NCBI RefSeq assembly: GCF_021390395.1
Contig: NZ_JAJUWT010000003.1
Location: forward strand, 394,840-458,839
DNA length: 64,000 nucleotides
Source of the DNA: Saccharothrix sp. S26
GTDB taxonomy: Bacteria; Actinomycetota; Actinomycetes; Mycobacteriales; Pseudonocardiaceae
Direction: 5' to 3'
Shown: one piece after another, positions 36,594 to 44,796 of the stretch
How the letters are laid out: every line of letters begins with the position of its first letter
Numbering within the stretch: position 1 is the stretch's first letter
Position numbers and translations under genes: made by a program
Notes under the pieces: generated by a model
What the model was told of the DNA's origin: nothing
Seen by the model: only the letters and a program-made list of their open reading frames with translations
Databases searched by the model: none

Positions 36594-37760
36594 TCACAGA
36601 GCCGGAACGAGCGGCGACACGGGCGCGGCGTCCGACGAGACGGGCCCGCGCCGGGCCAGCCGGGCGATCAGCACCCAGTCGGCGACCGCCAGCACCGCGA
36701 ACACCCCGGTGAACGCGATGAACGACACGAGCAGTTGGTCCCGGCTGACGTGCGACATCGCGTCCTGCGTGGTCAGCACCCCCTGGACCAGCCACGGCTG
36801 CCGCCCGACCTCGCGGAACAGCCACCCGCCGATCGCGGCCACGAACGGCAGCGGGATGCCGACGACCATCAGGTACAGCGGGAACCGCAGCCGCACCACC
36901 CAGTCGCGCACCAGCAGCGGCACGGTCAGCCAGCTCACCAGCAGCAGCACGAACCCGATCTGGATCATGAACCCGAGGCCCGCGCCGTCCACCGCGCCGA
37001 CCGTGTCGAACTTGTCCGGCTGGTAGCGCTGCACGATGGGGAACTGGCCGAACCCGAAGCCGATCAGCATCGGCGTGGCGAGCGCGGTCAGCACCACGCC
37101 CAGCCGCAGCGACCGGCGGAAGAAGTCGACCTCGGTGGTGCGCCGGATGAAGTGGTAGGCGCTCACGCCGGTCAGGAACACCCCGCCCGCGGTCAGCGAC
37201 GCGAAGCACACGTGCAGGAACGCCGTGCCGAACGTCGGGTTGGCCACCAGCGCGGAGAAGTCGACCAGCCGCAGCACGCCGTCGCGCAGCTCGTGCCCGG
37301 CGGGGTGCTGGAGGAAGGCGTTCGCCATCATGATCCAGAACGCCGAGGCGAACGCCGTGAGGGTGACCAGCCAGATCAGCGCGAGGTGCACCCACTTGTT
37401 CAGCCGGTCCCAGCCGAAGATCCACAGGCCGAGGAACGTCGACTCCAGGAAGAACGCGACCAGCGTCTCCAGCGCCAGCGGCGCGCCGAACACGTCGCCC
37501 GCGACCGTCGACAGGCCCGACCAGTTCAGCCCGAACTGGAACTCCATGACGATGCCGGTCGCGATGCCGAGCGCGTAGTTCACCACGTAGAGCCGACCCC
37601 AGAAGCGCGTCATCCGGGCGTGCACGGGGTCGGCGGACAGCGTGGCCCGGGTCTGCATCACCGCCACCGACGTCACCAGTCCGAGCGTCAGCAGCACGAA
37701 CAGGAAGTGGAACGACGTCGTGGTGGCGAACTGGAGCCGGGCCAGTCCGAGAGCATCCAT
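36594..37760 (-). CDS. cydA: Cytochrome bd-type oxidase subunit I (CydA-like) with shortened Q-loop
   Basis: A 388-residue haem-binding membrane subunit. H18 (TSFHFLFVLLTLGL) corresponds to the haem b595/d ligand and H183 (FGTAFLHVCFASL) to a b558 ligand. MEFQFGLNWSG and EVGRQPW are conserved. It is about 100 residues shorter than mycobacterial CydA. The quinol-binding loop is missing: after YQPDKFDTVGAVDG the next helix follows at once. The usual FRxM haem-ligand methionine context reads FMIQIG. Classical CydA uses that loop to oxidise quinol, so electron donor or function may differ. It is the first gene of a cydABDC operon divergent from padR. Confidence 0.88.
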   Translation of the reverse strand: MDALGLARLQFATTTSFHFLFVLLTLGLVTSVAVMQTRATLSADPVHARMTRFWGRLYVVNYALGIATGIVMEFQFGLNWSGLSTVAGDVFGAPLALETLVAFFLESTFLGLWIFGWDRLNKWVHLALIWLVTLTAFASAFWIMMANAFLQHPAGHELRDGVLRLVDFSALVANPTFGTAFLHVCFASLTAGGVFLTGVSAYHFIRRTTEVDFFRRSLRLGVVLTALATPMLIGFGFGQFPIVQRYQPDKFDTVGAVDGAGLGFMIQIGFVLLLVSWLTVPLLVRDWVVRLRFPLYLMVVGIPLPFVAAIGGWLFREVGRQPWLVQGVLTTQDAMSHVSRDQLLVSFIAFTGVFAVLAVADWVLIARLARRGPVSSDAAPVSPLVPAL

Positions 37761-37777
37761 GAGTAGGGAGGTTATAT

Positions 37778-37847
37778 GTAGGCAAACTACTTAACATCGG
37801 GGATGTCCCCGATTCCCACCCCGGTCCGCGATCCGTAGAGTGCCTAC
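37778..37847. promoter_or_regulatory. Operator-like inverted motifs between cydA and padR
   Basis: The 89-base gap holds GTAGGCA (37778-37784) and its inverse TGCCTAC (37841-37847). Between them is a perfect 7-bp inverted repeat, ATCGGGG-ATGT-CCCCGAT (37796-37813). TAGAGT (37836-37841) ends eight bases before the padR ATG and may be its -10. PadR proteins usually bind such dyads next to their own gene, so this could control both padR and the cyd operon. Confidence 0.5.
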
Positions 37848-37849
37848 TC

Positions 37850-38188
37850 ATGAAGTCCGACGCGTTGCGCGGGCACCTCGACGCGCTCCTGCTGGCCACG
37901 CTCGACGGCGGCCAACTGCACGGCTACGCCATCATCGAGGCGTTGCAGCGGCGCAGCGGCGGGGCGCTCGACCTGCCCACCGGCACCGTCTACCCGGCCC
38001 TGCGCCGACTGGAGACCGCGGGCCTGGTGGCCAGCGAGTGGAGCACCGTCGGCGGACGCCAGCGCCGCACCTACCGGCTGACGAAGGCGGGCCAGCGCGC
38101 GCTGGACGCCGAGCGCACCGCGTGGCGCGAGTTCACCGCCGCGATCGAGGGCGTGCTGGGAGGTGGGCCGTGGCCGGCGCAGGCGTGA
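37850..38188 (+). CDS. PadR-family transcriptional regulator
   Basis: A 112-residue winged-helix repressor. MKSDALRGHLDALLLATL, the helix-turn-helix LHGYAIIEALQRRSGG, LPTGTVYPALRRLETAGLV and RRTYRLTKAGQRAL are the PadR hallmarks, followed by a short dimerisation helix. The ligand is unknown. It is cotranscribed with a HAAS-domain membrane protein whose start lies inside its 3' end, a frequent PadR partner, and is divergent from the cyd operon. Confidence 0.92.
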   Translation: MKSDALRGHLDALLLATLDGGQLHGYAIIEALQRRSGGALDLPTGTVYPALRRLETAGLVASEWSTVGGRQRRTYRLTKAGQRALDAERTAWREFTAAIEGVLGGGPWPAQA

Positions 38189-38847
38189 TCGACGAGTACG
38201 TGACCGCGCTCGACCGGCGGCTGCGCGGGCCCGACCCGGTGAAGGACGACCTGCTCGCCGAGGCCCGCGACAGCCTCCACGACGCCGCCGCCGCGCACCG
38301 CGACCGGGGCCTGGCCGAGGAGGACGCGCAACGCCGCGCCGTCGCCGAGTTCGGCCCGGTCACCACCATCGCCCGCGAGTACCAGGGCCTGCTCGGCCTC
38401 GCCTACGGCACCCGCACGCTGCGGTCGGTGATGCTGGTCCTCCCCCTCGCCTACGTGATGTGGGAGCTCAACCGCGCGTTCTGGATCGGCGCGTGGGACG
38501 ACTTCGACGCCCCGCCGCCCGACTGGTACCTCACCGTCGCCCGCTTCAACGACGCGTCGGCGTGGCTCGTGGCGGGCGCGGCCGTGCTCGCGCTGCTCGT
38601 CGGGCGGCGACTGGCCCGCACCAGGGTCAGCACGGTGACGCTGGCCAGGCTCGCCGGGGTCGTCGCCGTCGTCGCGGTCGGCGTGTCCCTGCTCGGCACC
38701 GTGGCCATCCTGGCCGCGACCGCCTACCTGGACGCCGCCAGGCTGTTCCTGTCACTCCCGGTGACCGCCGCGTCCGCGGTCTCGCTGGCCGTCGCGCTTC
38801 GGCTCGCCGTCCTCGCCCGGCGCTGTGTGGTGTTCTCCTCGGTGTGA
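38170..38847 (+). CDS. HAAS (permease-prefix) domain membrane protein
   Basis: A 225-residue protein. Residues 5-75 are the permease-prefix/HAAS domain (VIDEYVTALDRRLRGP, AEARDSLHDAAAAHRDRG, AVAEFGPVTTIAREYQ), followed by four TM helices. HAAS proteins are typically controlled by an adjacent PadR regulator. GTG 38170 has GGAGG six bases upstream; GTG 38185, overlapping the padR stop, is an alternative. Confidence 0.85.
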   Translation: MAGAGVIDEYVTALDRRLRGPDPVKDDLLAEARDSLHDAAAAHRDRGLAEEDAQRRAVAEFGPVTTIAREYQGLLGLAYGTRTLRSVMLVLPLAYVMWELNRAFWIGAWDDFDAPPPDWYLTVARFNDASAWLVAGAAVLALLVGRRLARTRVSTVTLARLAGVVAVVAVGVSLLGTVAILAATAYLDAARLFLSLPVTAASAVSLAVALRLAVLARRCVVFSSV

Positions 38848-38875
38848 CCCGGCACGCATGTGTCACGATCGTCCC

Positions 38876-39307
38876 GTGACCTCAGCGCTCTTCTACATCC
38901 TCGTCATGGCGCTCGTGGCGGCCGTGGTCTTCCTGCTGGCCGCGCTGGTGTTCGGCCGTGGCGAGGAGCTGGCGCCGCTGCCGCCGGGCGCGTCGCCGAC
39001 CCGCCTGCCGTCCGACGACGTGACCCCGGAGGACGTGCGCGACCTGAAGTTCCAGCAGGTGCTGCGCGGCTACAAGATGACCGAGGTGGACTGGGCGCTG
39101 GACCGCCTGGCCGGCGAGGTCGAACGGCTGCGCGACCGCGTCGCCGAGCTGGAGGCCGAGCTGGGCGTCGACGCGCGCCCGGGGACCGCGCCCGAGCCGG
39201 AGACCGAGCCGGACGCCACGTCCGAGCCGCGGACCGCGTCCGAACGGCAGACCGCGCCCGAGCCGGAGCCGGAGGGCGACCGGGAGCCCCAGCGCGACCC
39301 GGCCTGA
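38876..39307 (+). CDS. DivIVA-domain membrane protein
   Basis: A 143-residue protein. One TM helix lies at about residues 3-25. A DivIVA-type motif (DLKFQQVLRGYKMTEVDWALDRL) is followed by a short coiled coil (GEVERLRDRVAELEAELG) and an acidic Glu/Pro/Thr tail. The position between gpgS and tagA matches Rv1209. Probably a polar or septal scaffold; the exact role is unknown. Confidence 0.85.
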   Translation: MTSALFYILVMALVAAVVFLLAALVFGRGEELAPLPPGASPTRLPSDDVTPEDVRDLKFQQVLRGYKMTEVDWALDRLAGEVERLRDRVAELEAELGVDARPGTAPEPETEPDATSEPRTASERQTAPEPEPEGDREPQRDPA

Positions 39308-39348
39308 CCAGCGCCTCGACCGCCCGACCCAGCTCAGGAGCACGACGC

Positions 39349-39912
39349 ATGACCGACCTCGTCCGCTGCCCGTGGGGCGACAGCACGCCCGACTACGTCG
39401 ACTACCACGACACCGAGTGGGGCGTGGAGCTGCACGGCGAGGCGGCGATGTTCGAGCGGATGTCGCTCGAATCGTTCCAGTCCGGCCTGTCGTGGATCAC
39501 GATCCTGCGCAAGCGCGAGAACTTCCGCGCCGCGTTCGCGGGCTTCCGACCCGAGGTCGTCGCCGAGTTCGGGCCGGACGACTTCGACCGGCTCATGGCC
39601 GACGCGGGCATCGTCCGCAACCGCGCCAAGATCACCGCCACGATCAACAACGCCCGCGCGGTGGCCGAGCTGGACGTGCCGCTGGACGACCTGCTGTGGT
39701 CGTTCGCGCCCGAGCACCACGAACGTCCCGCCACGATCGCCGACGTGCCCGCCGTCACGCCCGAGTCCAAGGCGATGGCCAAGGAGCTCAAGCGCCGCGG
39801 CTTCGTCTTCCTCGGCCCCACCACCTGCTACGCGCTGATGCAGGCCACCGGCATGGTCGACGACCACATCGCGGCCTGCTTCCGCGCCGCCGACGCCGTC
39901 ACCGCCCGGTGA
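39349..39912 (+). CDS. tagA: DNA-3-methyladenine glycosylase I
   Basis: A 187-residue helix-hairpin-helix glycosylase that removes 3-methyladenine from alkylated DNA. RCPWGDSTPDYVDYHDTEWG, LSWITILRKRENFRAAF, RNRAKITATINNARA and FLGPTTCYALMQATGMVDDH contain the active-site and zinc-binding Cys/His residues of the Tag family. CAGGAG lies nine bases before the ATG. It corresponds to Rv1210. Confidence 0.94.
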   Translation: MTDLVRCPWGDSTPDYVDYHDTEWGVELHGEAAMFERMSLESFQSGLSWITILRKRENFRAAFAGFRPEVVAEFGPDDFDRLMADAGIVRNRAKITATINNARAVAELDVPLDDLLWSFAPEHHERPATIADVPAVTPESKAMAKELKRRGFVFLGPTTCYALMQATGMVDDHIAACFRAADAVTAR

Positions 39913-40678
39913 ACGACGGCTTCCGCTTGGCCACGAACGCGGCCACCGCCTCGCGGTGGTCGGCCGTCGCGCCCGCCTCCGCCTGCGTGCGGGCCTCCAC
40001 GTCCAGCGCGGCCGCCAGCTCGCCGGAGAACGCCATCGCTTCCTTGATCTTGGCGTAGGCGGTGGTCGGCCCCGCGGCCAGCTGGCGGGCCAGCGCCTGC
40101 GCCGTCGACAGCACCTCGCCGTCCGGCACCACCTGGCCCACCATGCCGATCCGCAACGCCTCCTCCGCGCCCACCGGCTGCGCGAGCAGCATCATCTCCA
40201 TCGCCCGGCCGTGCCCGATCAGCCGCGGCAACGTCCACGACGCGCCCGAGTCCGCGGTCAACCCCACGTTCGCGAACGCCATCAGGAACTTCGCCGACGC
40301 CCCGGCCACCCGCAGGTCGCACGCGTACGCCAGCGACGCCCCCGCGCCCGCCGCCGTGCCGTTCACCGCGGCGATCACCGGCTTCGGCATCCCCACGATC
40401 GCCTTGATCAGCGGGTTGTAGTGCCGCTCCACCGTCTCCAGCGGCGCGGGGTCGCCCGCCTCCAGCAGCGCCACGTGCTCCTTGAGGTCCTGACCGGCGC
40501 AGAACGCCTTCCCCGCGCCCGTGATGACGACCGCCCGCACGGCGTCGTCCGCCGCCGTCTCGACCACGGCGTCGAGGAACCGCTCCTTCAACGCCACCGT
40601 GAACGAGTTGAACGACTCGGGCCGGTTCAGCGTGAAGGTGCGAACGCCGTCAGCGTCGTCGATGAGGAGTTCGGACAC
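39899..40678 (-). CDS. PaaG-like enoyl-CoA hydratase/isomerase
   Basis: A 259-residue crotonase-fold enzyme. LNRPESFNSF, the oxyanion-hole segments GAGKAFCAGQDLKEH and AAVNGTAAGAGASLAYACDL, and the ending AFVAKRKPSFTGR match PaaG (ring 1,2-epoxyphenylacetyl-CoA isomerase) closely. ADSGASWTLPRLIG carries the catalytic acid region. The gene lies 15 bases after a PaaX-type regulator gene on the same strand, supporting a phenylacetyl-CoA-type aromatic pathway. The rest of the paa set is not in this window. The stop overlaps tagA by 14 bases. Confidence 0.82.
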   Translation of the reverse strand: MSELLIDDADGVRTFTLNRPESFNSFTVALKERFLDAVVETAADDAVRAVVITGAGKAFCAGQDLKEHVALLEAGDPAPLETVERHYNPLIKAIVGMPKPVIAAVNGTAAGAGASLAYACDLRVAGASAKFLMAFANVGLTADSGASWTLPRLIGHGRAMEMMLLAQPVGAEEALRIGMVGQVVPDGEVLSTAQALARQLAAGPTTAYAKIKEAMAFSGELAAALDVEARTQAEAGATADHREAVAAFVAKRKPSFTGR

Positions 40679-40692
40679 GGGGTGACCTCCGG

Positions 40693-41511
40693 TTAGTGGT
40701 GGGCGAGGCAGTCGTCGACGAACTTGGCCACCGCGGGCGCGAGGCGGTTGGTGTGCCGGTCGAAGAACTCGGCCGCCTCCGCGCCCGGCCAGCCGGCGGG
40801 CAGCAGCTCCCGCGGCAGGCCCGGGTCGCGGAACAGGAACTTGCGCCACGCGTGCAGGAACCGCTGCGACGCGGCGAACGCCGACGGCGGCGACGTACCG
40901 TCCACAGCGGACATCACCGGCTCCCACTCGGCCACGAACCGCGCGTAGTCGCGCCCCAGCGTGGCCAGGTCCCACGCCCGGCCCGCCAGCTCGGCCGGAT
41001 CGCCCTCGTGCTCGCCGCGAAACGTGCTTCCCCTCACGTTCTCCGAGCTCAGCACGTCCGCCAGCTCCGGCGACGGGCGCGGGGCGATCCACGTCACGGG
41101 GCCCAGCGCGCCGTAACCGAGCAGTTGCAGCGAGGAGGCGAGCCGGTCGCGCGCCTCCCGCGCGGGCAACTCCTCCAGCACAACCACGTGCCACCGACCG
41201 TCCCAGGTGGACGGCCGGGTGCGGTAGATGCGGGCCGCGGCCTCGTCCAGCCGCCGTTCCGCGCGAGGTGTCATCGCGTAGCCCGGGCCGTCCGGCAGGC
41301 GGACCGGCTCCAGCCAGCCCTGCCGCACCGTGCGCGATACCGCCGTGCGCACGGCGGGCGCGGCGAACTCCAGCGGCTCCAGCAACCGGACGAGCGCGGC
41401 GATCGTCGCCGCGCCACCCCGCTCGCGGAGGTGGCCGCCGTAGACGTCGAAGAGCGCGGAACGGGCTCGCACGAGTGCCGAGTCTGTCAGGGCGACCCCG
41501 CGACACGCCAC
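40693..41511 (-). CDS. PaaX-family transcriptional repressor
   Basis: A 272-residue regulator. The N-terminal winged helix contains RSALFDVYGGHLRERGGAAT and VRTAVSRTVRQGWLEP. The central PaaX domain has WDGRWHVVVLEELP and the C-terminal domain FLHAWRKFLFRDPGLPRELLP. PaaX represses phenylacetate degradation and responds to phenylacetyl-CoA. GTG 41511 is the longest start; GTG 41472 (VRARSALF) fits the family length better. The following 224 bases to DUF3117 hold no gene. Confidence 0.85.
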   Translation of the reverse strand: MACRGVALTDSALVRARSALFDVYGGHLRERGGAATIAALVRLLEPLEFAAPAVRTAVSRTVRQGWLEPVRLPDGPGYAMTPRAERRLDEAAARIYRTRPSTWDGRWHVVVLEELPAREARDRLASSLQLLGYGALGPVTWIAPRPSPELADVLSSENVRGSTFRGEHEGDPAELAGRAWDLATLGRDYARFVAEWEPVMSAVDGTSPPSAFAASQRFLHAWRKFLFRDPGLPRELLPAGWPGAEAAEFFDRHTNRLAPAVAKFVDDCLAHH

Positions 41512-41735
41512 AACGCCCGCGATCGGTCACGACCAGGTGACGGTCGCCCGCCCGCGCGGAAGTCGTTGCGGCACGGCGATCCTGGCCCTGATCTGCGGCT
41601 CGGTGAAGATCGCCAACCGGTCCCCGACCGGCCGGAAAGATCGGTTCGGTTTCGCTGCCGAGTCCGCATAGGGGAGAATGGGCGGAGTATCCGGCCCTGG
41701 TCGGACGGGGAAGATGTTGACGGAGGGAGCACGCG

Positions 41736-41903
41736 ATGGCGGCCATGAAGCCCCGGACCGGCGACGGTCCCCTCGAGGTGACCAAGGAGGGGCGCGGCAT
41801 CGTGATGCGCGTTCCGCTCGAGGGTGGTGGGCGCCTCGTCGTCGAGATGTCGGCGGATGAGGCCAACGCCCTGGGCGACGCCCTCAAGGCAGCCGCCGGC
41901 TGA
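41736..41903 (+). CDS. DUF3117 small conserved protein
   Basis: A 55-residue protein, ATG 41736 to TGA 41901-41903, beginning MAAMKPRTGDGPLEVTKEG and containing RGIVMRVPLEGGGRLVVEM. It matches the DUF3117 family, nearly universal in actinobacteria, represented by Rv1211 at the same map position. A predicted small beta-sheet protein of unknown function. CGGAGGG nine bases upstream is its ribosome-binding site; ATG 41745 is an alternative start. Confidence 0.9.
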   Translation: MAAMKPRTGDGPLEVTKEGRGIVMRVPLEGGGRLVVEMSADEANALGDALKAAAG

Positions 41904-42057
41904 CCAGCCGGACCGAAGACAGCGTCGACGCCCCGGTTTCCACTGTGGAACCGGGGCATCGCCACGTCGTGCCGCGCTGCCGTGCGGCACCTGTTCACCT
42001 GCGGCTTTAGTCCCGGTCGCGTCGAACCCGCCTGCTCACCCCCTCGGAGGTCCCCCC

Positions 42058-43509
42058 GTGCGAGCACCCCTGCCCACCCCGCTGGTCACCGTCGAGGTGG
42101 CCGACACCCTCCGGCGAGGTGTGCCCGCGGTGCTCGTCGCGTTCCCCGGCGACCCGGCACGGGTGGGGCCCGGTGCGCAGGACGTGGTCGACCCCGCCGA
42201 CGTGAGCGGCAAGGCCGGTGCGACGTCCCGGCAGGGGCGGTCGTGGGTGGTCGGCGTGGGCGACGGCACGGCGGGCGACTGGCGGCGGGCCGGCGCGTCG
42301 CTGGTGCGGGCGCTGCACGCCGACGCCGAGCGGTCGGGCGCGACCACGTTCGACGTGCGGCTGCCCGGTGACGTGGCGGCGCAGGCGGTGTCGGCGTTCA
42401 CGCTGGGCGCGGCCGTCGGCGGCTACCGGTTCAAGGTGACCGCCGAGGAACCGCCGCCTCGGGTGAAGTCGTTGCGCCTGGTCACGGACGTGCCGGGGAT
42501 GGCCGACGTGGTGCGCGAGGCGAACGTGCTGGCCGCGGCGACGTCGCTGGGGCGTGACCTGGCGAACACGCCGTCAAACGTGAAGGACCCGGCCTGGTTG
42601 GCCGCGGCGGCGGTGAAGGCGGCGCGGGGCGTGCCGGGGCTGCGGGTCGAGGTGCGCGACGAGCGGTGGTTGGCCCGGGAGGGCTTCGGCGGCGTGCTGG
42701 CGGTGGGCGGCGGTTCGGTGCGTCCGCCGAGGTTCATCGAGCTGACCTGGCCGGGCACCGGCGACGACCAGCCGCACCTGGTCCTGGTCGGCAAGGGCAT
42801 CACGTTCGACACCGGCGGCATCTCGATCAAGCCGGCGGACGGCATGCACCTGATGCGCACGGACATGTCCGGCGGCGCGGCCGTCATCGCGGCTGTGGTG
42901 GGCATCGCCCGGCAGGGGCTGCCCGTCCGGGTGACCGGCCTCGTGCCCGCCGCCGAGAACCACGTGTCCGGCTCGGCCTACCGACCGGGTGACGTCATCA
43001 CCCATTACGGGGGCACGACGACCGAGGTGACGAACACGGACGCGGAAGGCCGCCTGGTTTTGGCCGACGCCCTCGCCTACGCCGTGCGCAACCTGGCGCC
43101 GGACTGCCTGGTGGACGTCGCCACCCTGACCGGCGCGATGAAGGTGAGCCTCGGCCTGCGCACGGGCGGCCTCTTCGCCACCGACGACGACCTGGCCGCC
43201 CGCGTCGCCGCCTCGGGTGCGCGGGTGGGGGAGTCGTGGTGGCGGATGCCGCTGCCCGAGGATCTGGCGGAAGACGTCCGCAGCGACATCGCCGACGTCC
43301 GCCAGTGCCCACCGGGTCCGGGCGGGATCACCGCCGCACTGTTCCTCAAGGAGTTCACCGGCACTGTCCCGTGGGCTCACCTGGACATCGCGGGCCCGGC
43401 CCGGGCGGACAAGGTCTACGACGAAGTCGTGCCCGGAGCCACCGGCTTCGCCGCCAGGACCCTGATCGCCCTGGCCACGACCTACACCCGCCCGAACACG
43501 ATCGGGTGA
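42058..43509 (+). CDS. pepA: Leucyl aminopeptidase (M17 family)
   Basis: A 483-residue cytosolic metallo-aminopeptidase that removes N-terminal residues from peptides. The N-terminal macro-like domain is about residues 1-160. The catalytic domain has VLVGKGITFDTGGISIKPADGM with metal-binding Lys/Asp, MRTDMSGGAAV, the M17 signature NTDAEGRLVLADAL, and VDVATLTGAM. GTG 42058 follows CGGAGG. The last four codons (NTIG-stop) lie within a dispersed repeat that continues downstream. Confidence 0.92.
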   Translation: MRAPLPTPLVTVEVADTLRRGVPAVLVAFPGDPARVGPGAQDVVDPADVSGKAGATSRQGRSWVVGVGDGTAGDWRRAGASLVRALHADAERSGATTFDVRLPGDVAAQAVSAFTLGAAVGGYRFKVTAEEPPPRVKSLRLVTDVPGMADVVREANVLAAATSLGRDLANTPSNVKDPAWLAAAAVKAARGVPGLRVEVRDERWLAREGFGGVLAVGGGSVRPPRFIELTWPGTGDDQPHLVLVGKGITFDTGGISIKPADGMHLMRTDMSGGAAVIAAVVGIARQGLPVRVTGLVPAAENHVSGSAYRPGDVITHYGGTTTEVTNTDAEGRLVLADALAYAVRNLAPDCLVDVATLTGAMKVSLGLRTGGLFATDDDLAARVAASGARVGESWWRMPLPEDLAEDVRSDIADVRQCPPGPGGITAALFLKEFTGTVPWAHLDIAGPARADKVYDEVVPGATGFAARTLIALATTYTRPNTIG

Positions 43510-43567
43510 TCATGGCCGGAAAATGTACGGAAACACTGTTACCGCCCCTCGGTTGAATCGAGGAACC
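43495..43567. repeat. Intergenic repeat with TGTACGGAAACACTG core, copy 2
   Basis: A second copy of the block at 11354-11429, with 36 identical central bases (43520-43555). Its left part, AACACGATCGGGTGA, contains the end and stop codon of pepA. The imperfect palindrome CGGAAACA-C-TGTTACCG is conserved. It lies between convergent pepA and the LysR gene. Confidence 0.8.
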
Positions 43568-43873
43568 GCAACCCCCCAACCCGACCCCCGACCCAGCAAC
43601 CCCCCCGCACCGCCGCCTCCACGTACTCCGACTCCCTGCCCTTCGGGCTCACTGACCTCCGGGCTCGGGGCTCGTGGGCCGGCCACCAGCCCCTCCGGCC
43701 TCTGCGGTCCGCCCAGCTGAGGACTTACGGCCTGGGGGTCCCCGGCCGAGAACCTGCGGCCTGAGGATCCCCGGCTGAGGGCCCCAGCTGAGGGTTCCGG
43801 CCGAGGGCCGCAGCTTTGCGCCTCGGCTGAGGGCGTCCGGCTCGAGGGCTTGGCTCGGGGCGCTCGGTCGGGC
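43568..43873. other. Intergenic low-complexity region
   Basis: 306 bases without a credible gene. The first part is C-rich; from about 43720 the sequence has many degenerate GGCTGAGGG/CCGGCCGAGGGC units. No promoter is recognised, and the flanking genes converge here. Confidence 0.55.
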
Positions 43874-44740
43874 TCAGGTGCGGAGCGCGTGGTCGCGGAA
43901 GGCGTCGACGGCGGGCGGGAGCGGGGTGTCGGTGGGCCAGACCAGCGCGATCTCCCGCGCCGCACGCGGGGTGAGCGGGATTTCCGGCAGGCCGGACGGC
44001 GAGTCCGCGTGCGGCAGCAGGGCCACGCCCAGGCCGGCGGCGACCAGGCCGCGGACGGTTTCGGTCTCCTGGCCCTCGAAGGCCAGGGTGGGCGTGAACC
44101 CGGCCGCGGCGCAGAGGTCGTCGGTGATCTGGCGCAGGCCGTAGCCGGGCTCCAGGCCGACGAACTCCTCGCCCGCCAGCTCGGCGACCGCCACCGCGGC
44201 GCGGCCGGCCAGGTGGTGGCCCGGTGGGACGACCAGGACCAGCTCCTCCTCCGAGATCACCGCGTGGGTGAACGCGGGATCGGTGGGCGGGGGTGAGACG
44301 AAGGCCAGGTCGACCGCGCCGTTGCCCAGGTCGGCCAGGATGCCCTGGCGCGAGTTCTGGACCAGGCGGAATCGCACTGACGGATGATCTTCGCGGAAGG
44401 TGCCGACCAGGGCGGGGACGACGGAGCGGCCCAGCAGGTAGAGGAAGCCGAGCGCCACTTGGCCACGTTCGGGTGACACCTCTTCGGTGGCGGCGCGGTG
44501 GCCCGCTTCCAGGGTGGTCAGGGCTCGGTCGGCGGCTTCGCAGAGCAGGCGGCCTGCCCTGGTCAGGCGGACGCGGCGACCCGATCGAATGATCACCGGT
44601 GCGCCCAACGACTCGCTCAGTGACGCCAGCCAGCGGCTGACGGTCGGCTGCGGCACGCCCGCGTGCTCGGCGGCGTGGGTCACGTGCTCGTCGGCGCCCA
44701 GGGCGCGCAGAACGGTCAGGCGCGCCACCAACTCATCCAT
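43874..44740 (-). CDS. LysR-family transcriptional regulator
   Basis: A 288-residue regulator. The N-terminal helix-turn-helix (LRALGADEHVTHAAEHAGVPQPTVSRWLA) is followed by the effector-binding domain with GQVALGFLYLLGRSVVPALV, VDLAFVSPPP and GLVAAGLGVALLPH. I chose ATG 44740 (MDELVARL); the frame extends to ATG 44770. It is divergent from an MFS transporter with only 56 bases between starts, so it probably controls that transporter. Confidence 0.92.
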   Translation of the reverse strand: MDELVARLTVLRALGADEHVTHAAEHAGVPQPTVSRWLASLSESLGAPVIIRSGRRVRLTRAGRLLCEAADRALTTLEAGHRAATEEVSPERGQVALGFLYLLGRSVVPALVGTFREDHPSVRFRLVQNSRQGILADLGNGAVDLAFVSPPPTDPAFTHAVISEEELVLVVPPGHHLAGRAAVAVAELAGEEFVGLEPGYGLRQITDDLCAAAGFTPTLAFEGQETETVRGLVAAGLGVALLPHADSPSGLPEIPLTPRAAREIALVWPTDTPLPPAVDAFRDHALRT

Positions 44741-44783
44741 CACCGCATGGATTCTGGCAAATCGGCGCATTGGACGTATCGCT

Positions 44784-44789
44784 TAGCGT
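44784..44789 (+). promoter_or_regulatory. -10 element TAGCGT, leaderless MFS gene
   Basis: TAGCGT ends seven bases before GTG 44797 in the 56-base divergent gap between the LysR and MFS genes, consistent with a leaderless transcript. Confidence 0.5.
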
Positions 44790-44796
44790 CGGAGAC

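Noticed and set aside
43510..43965. Minus-strand frame of about 150 codons upstream of the LysR gene end
   Set aside because: It runs through repeat copy 2 and degenerate GGCTGAGGG units and into the LysR gene antisense; composition follows the repeats.
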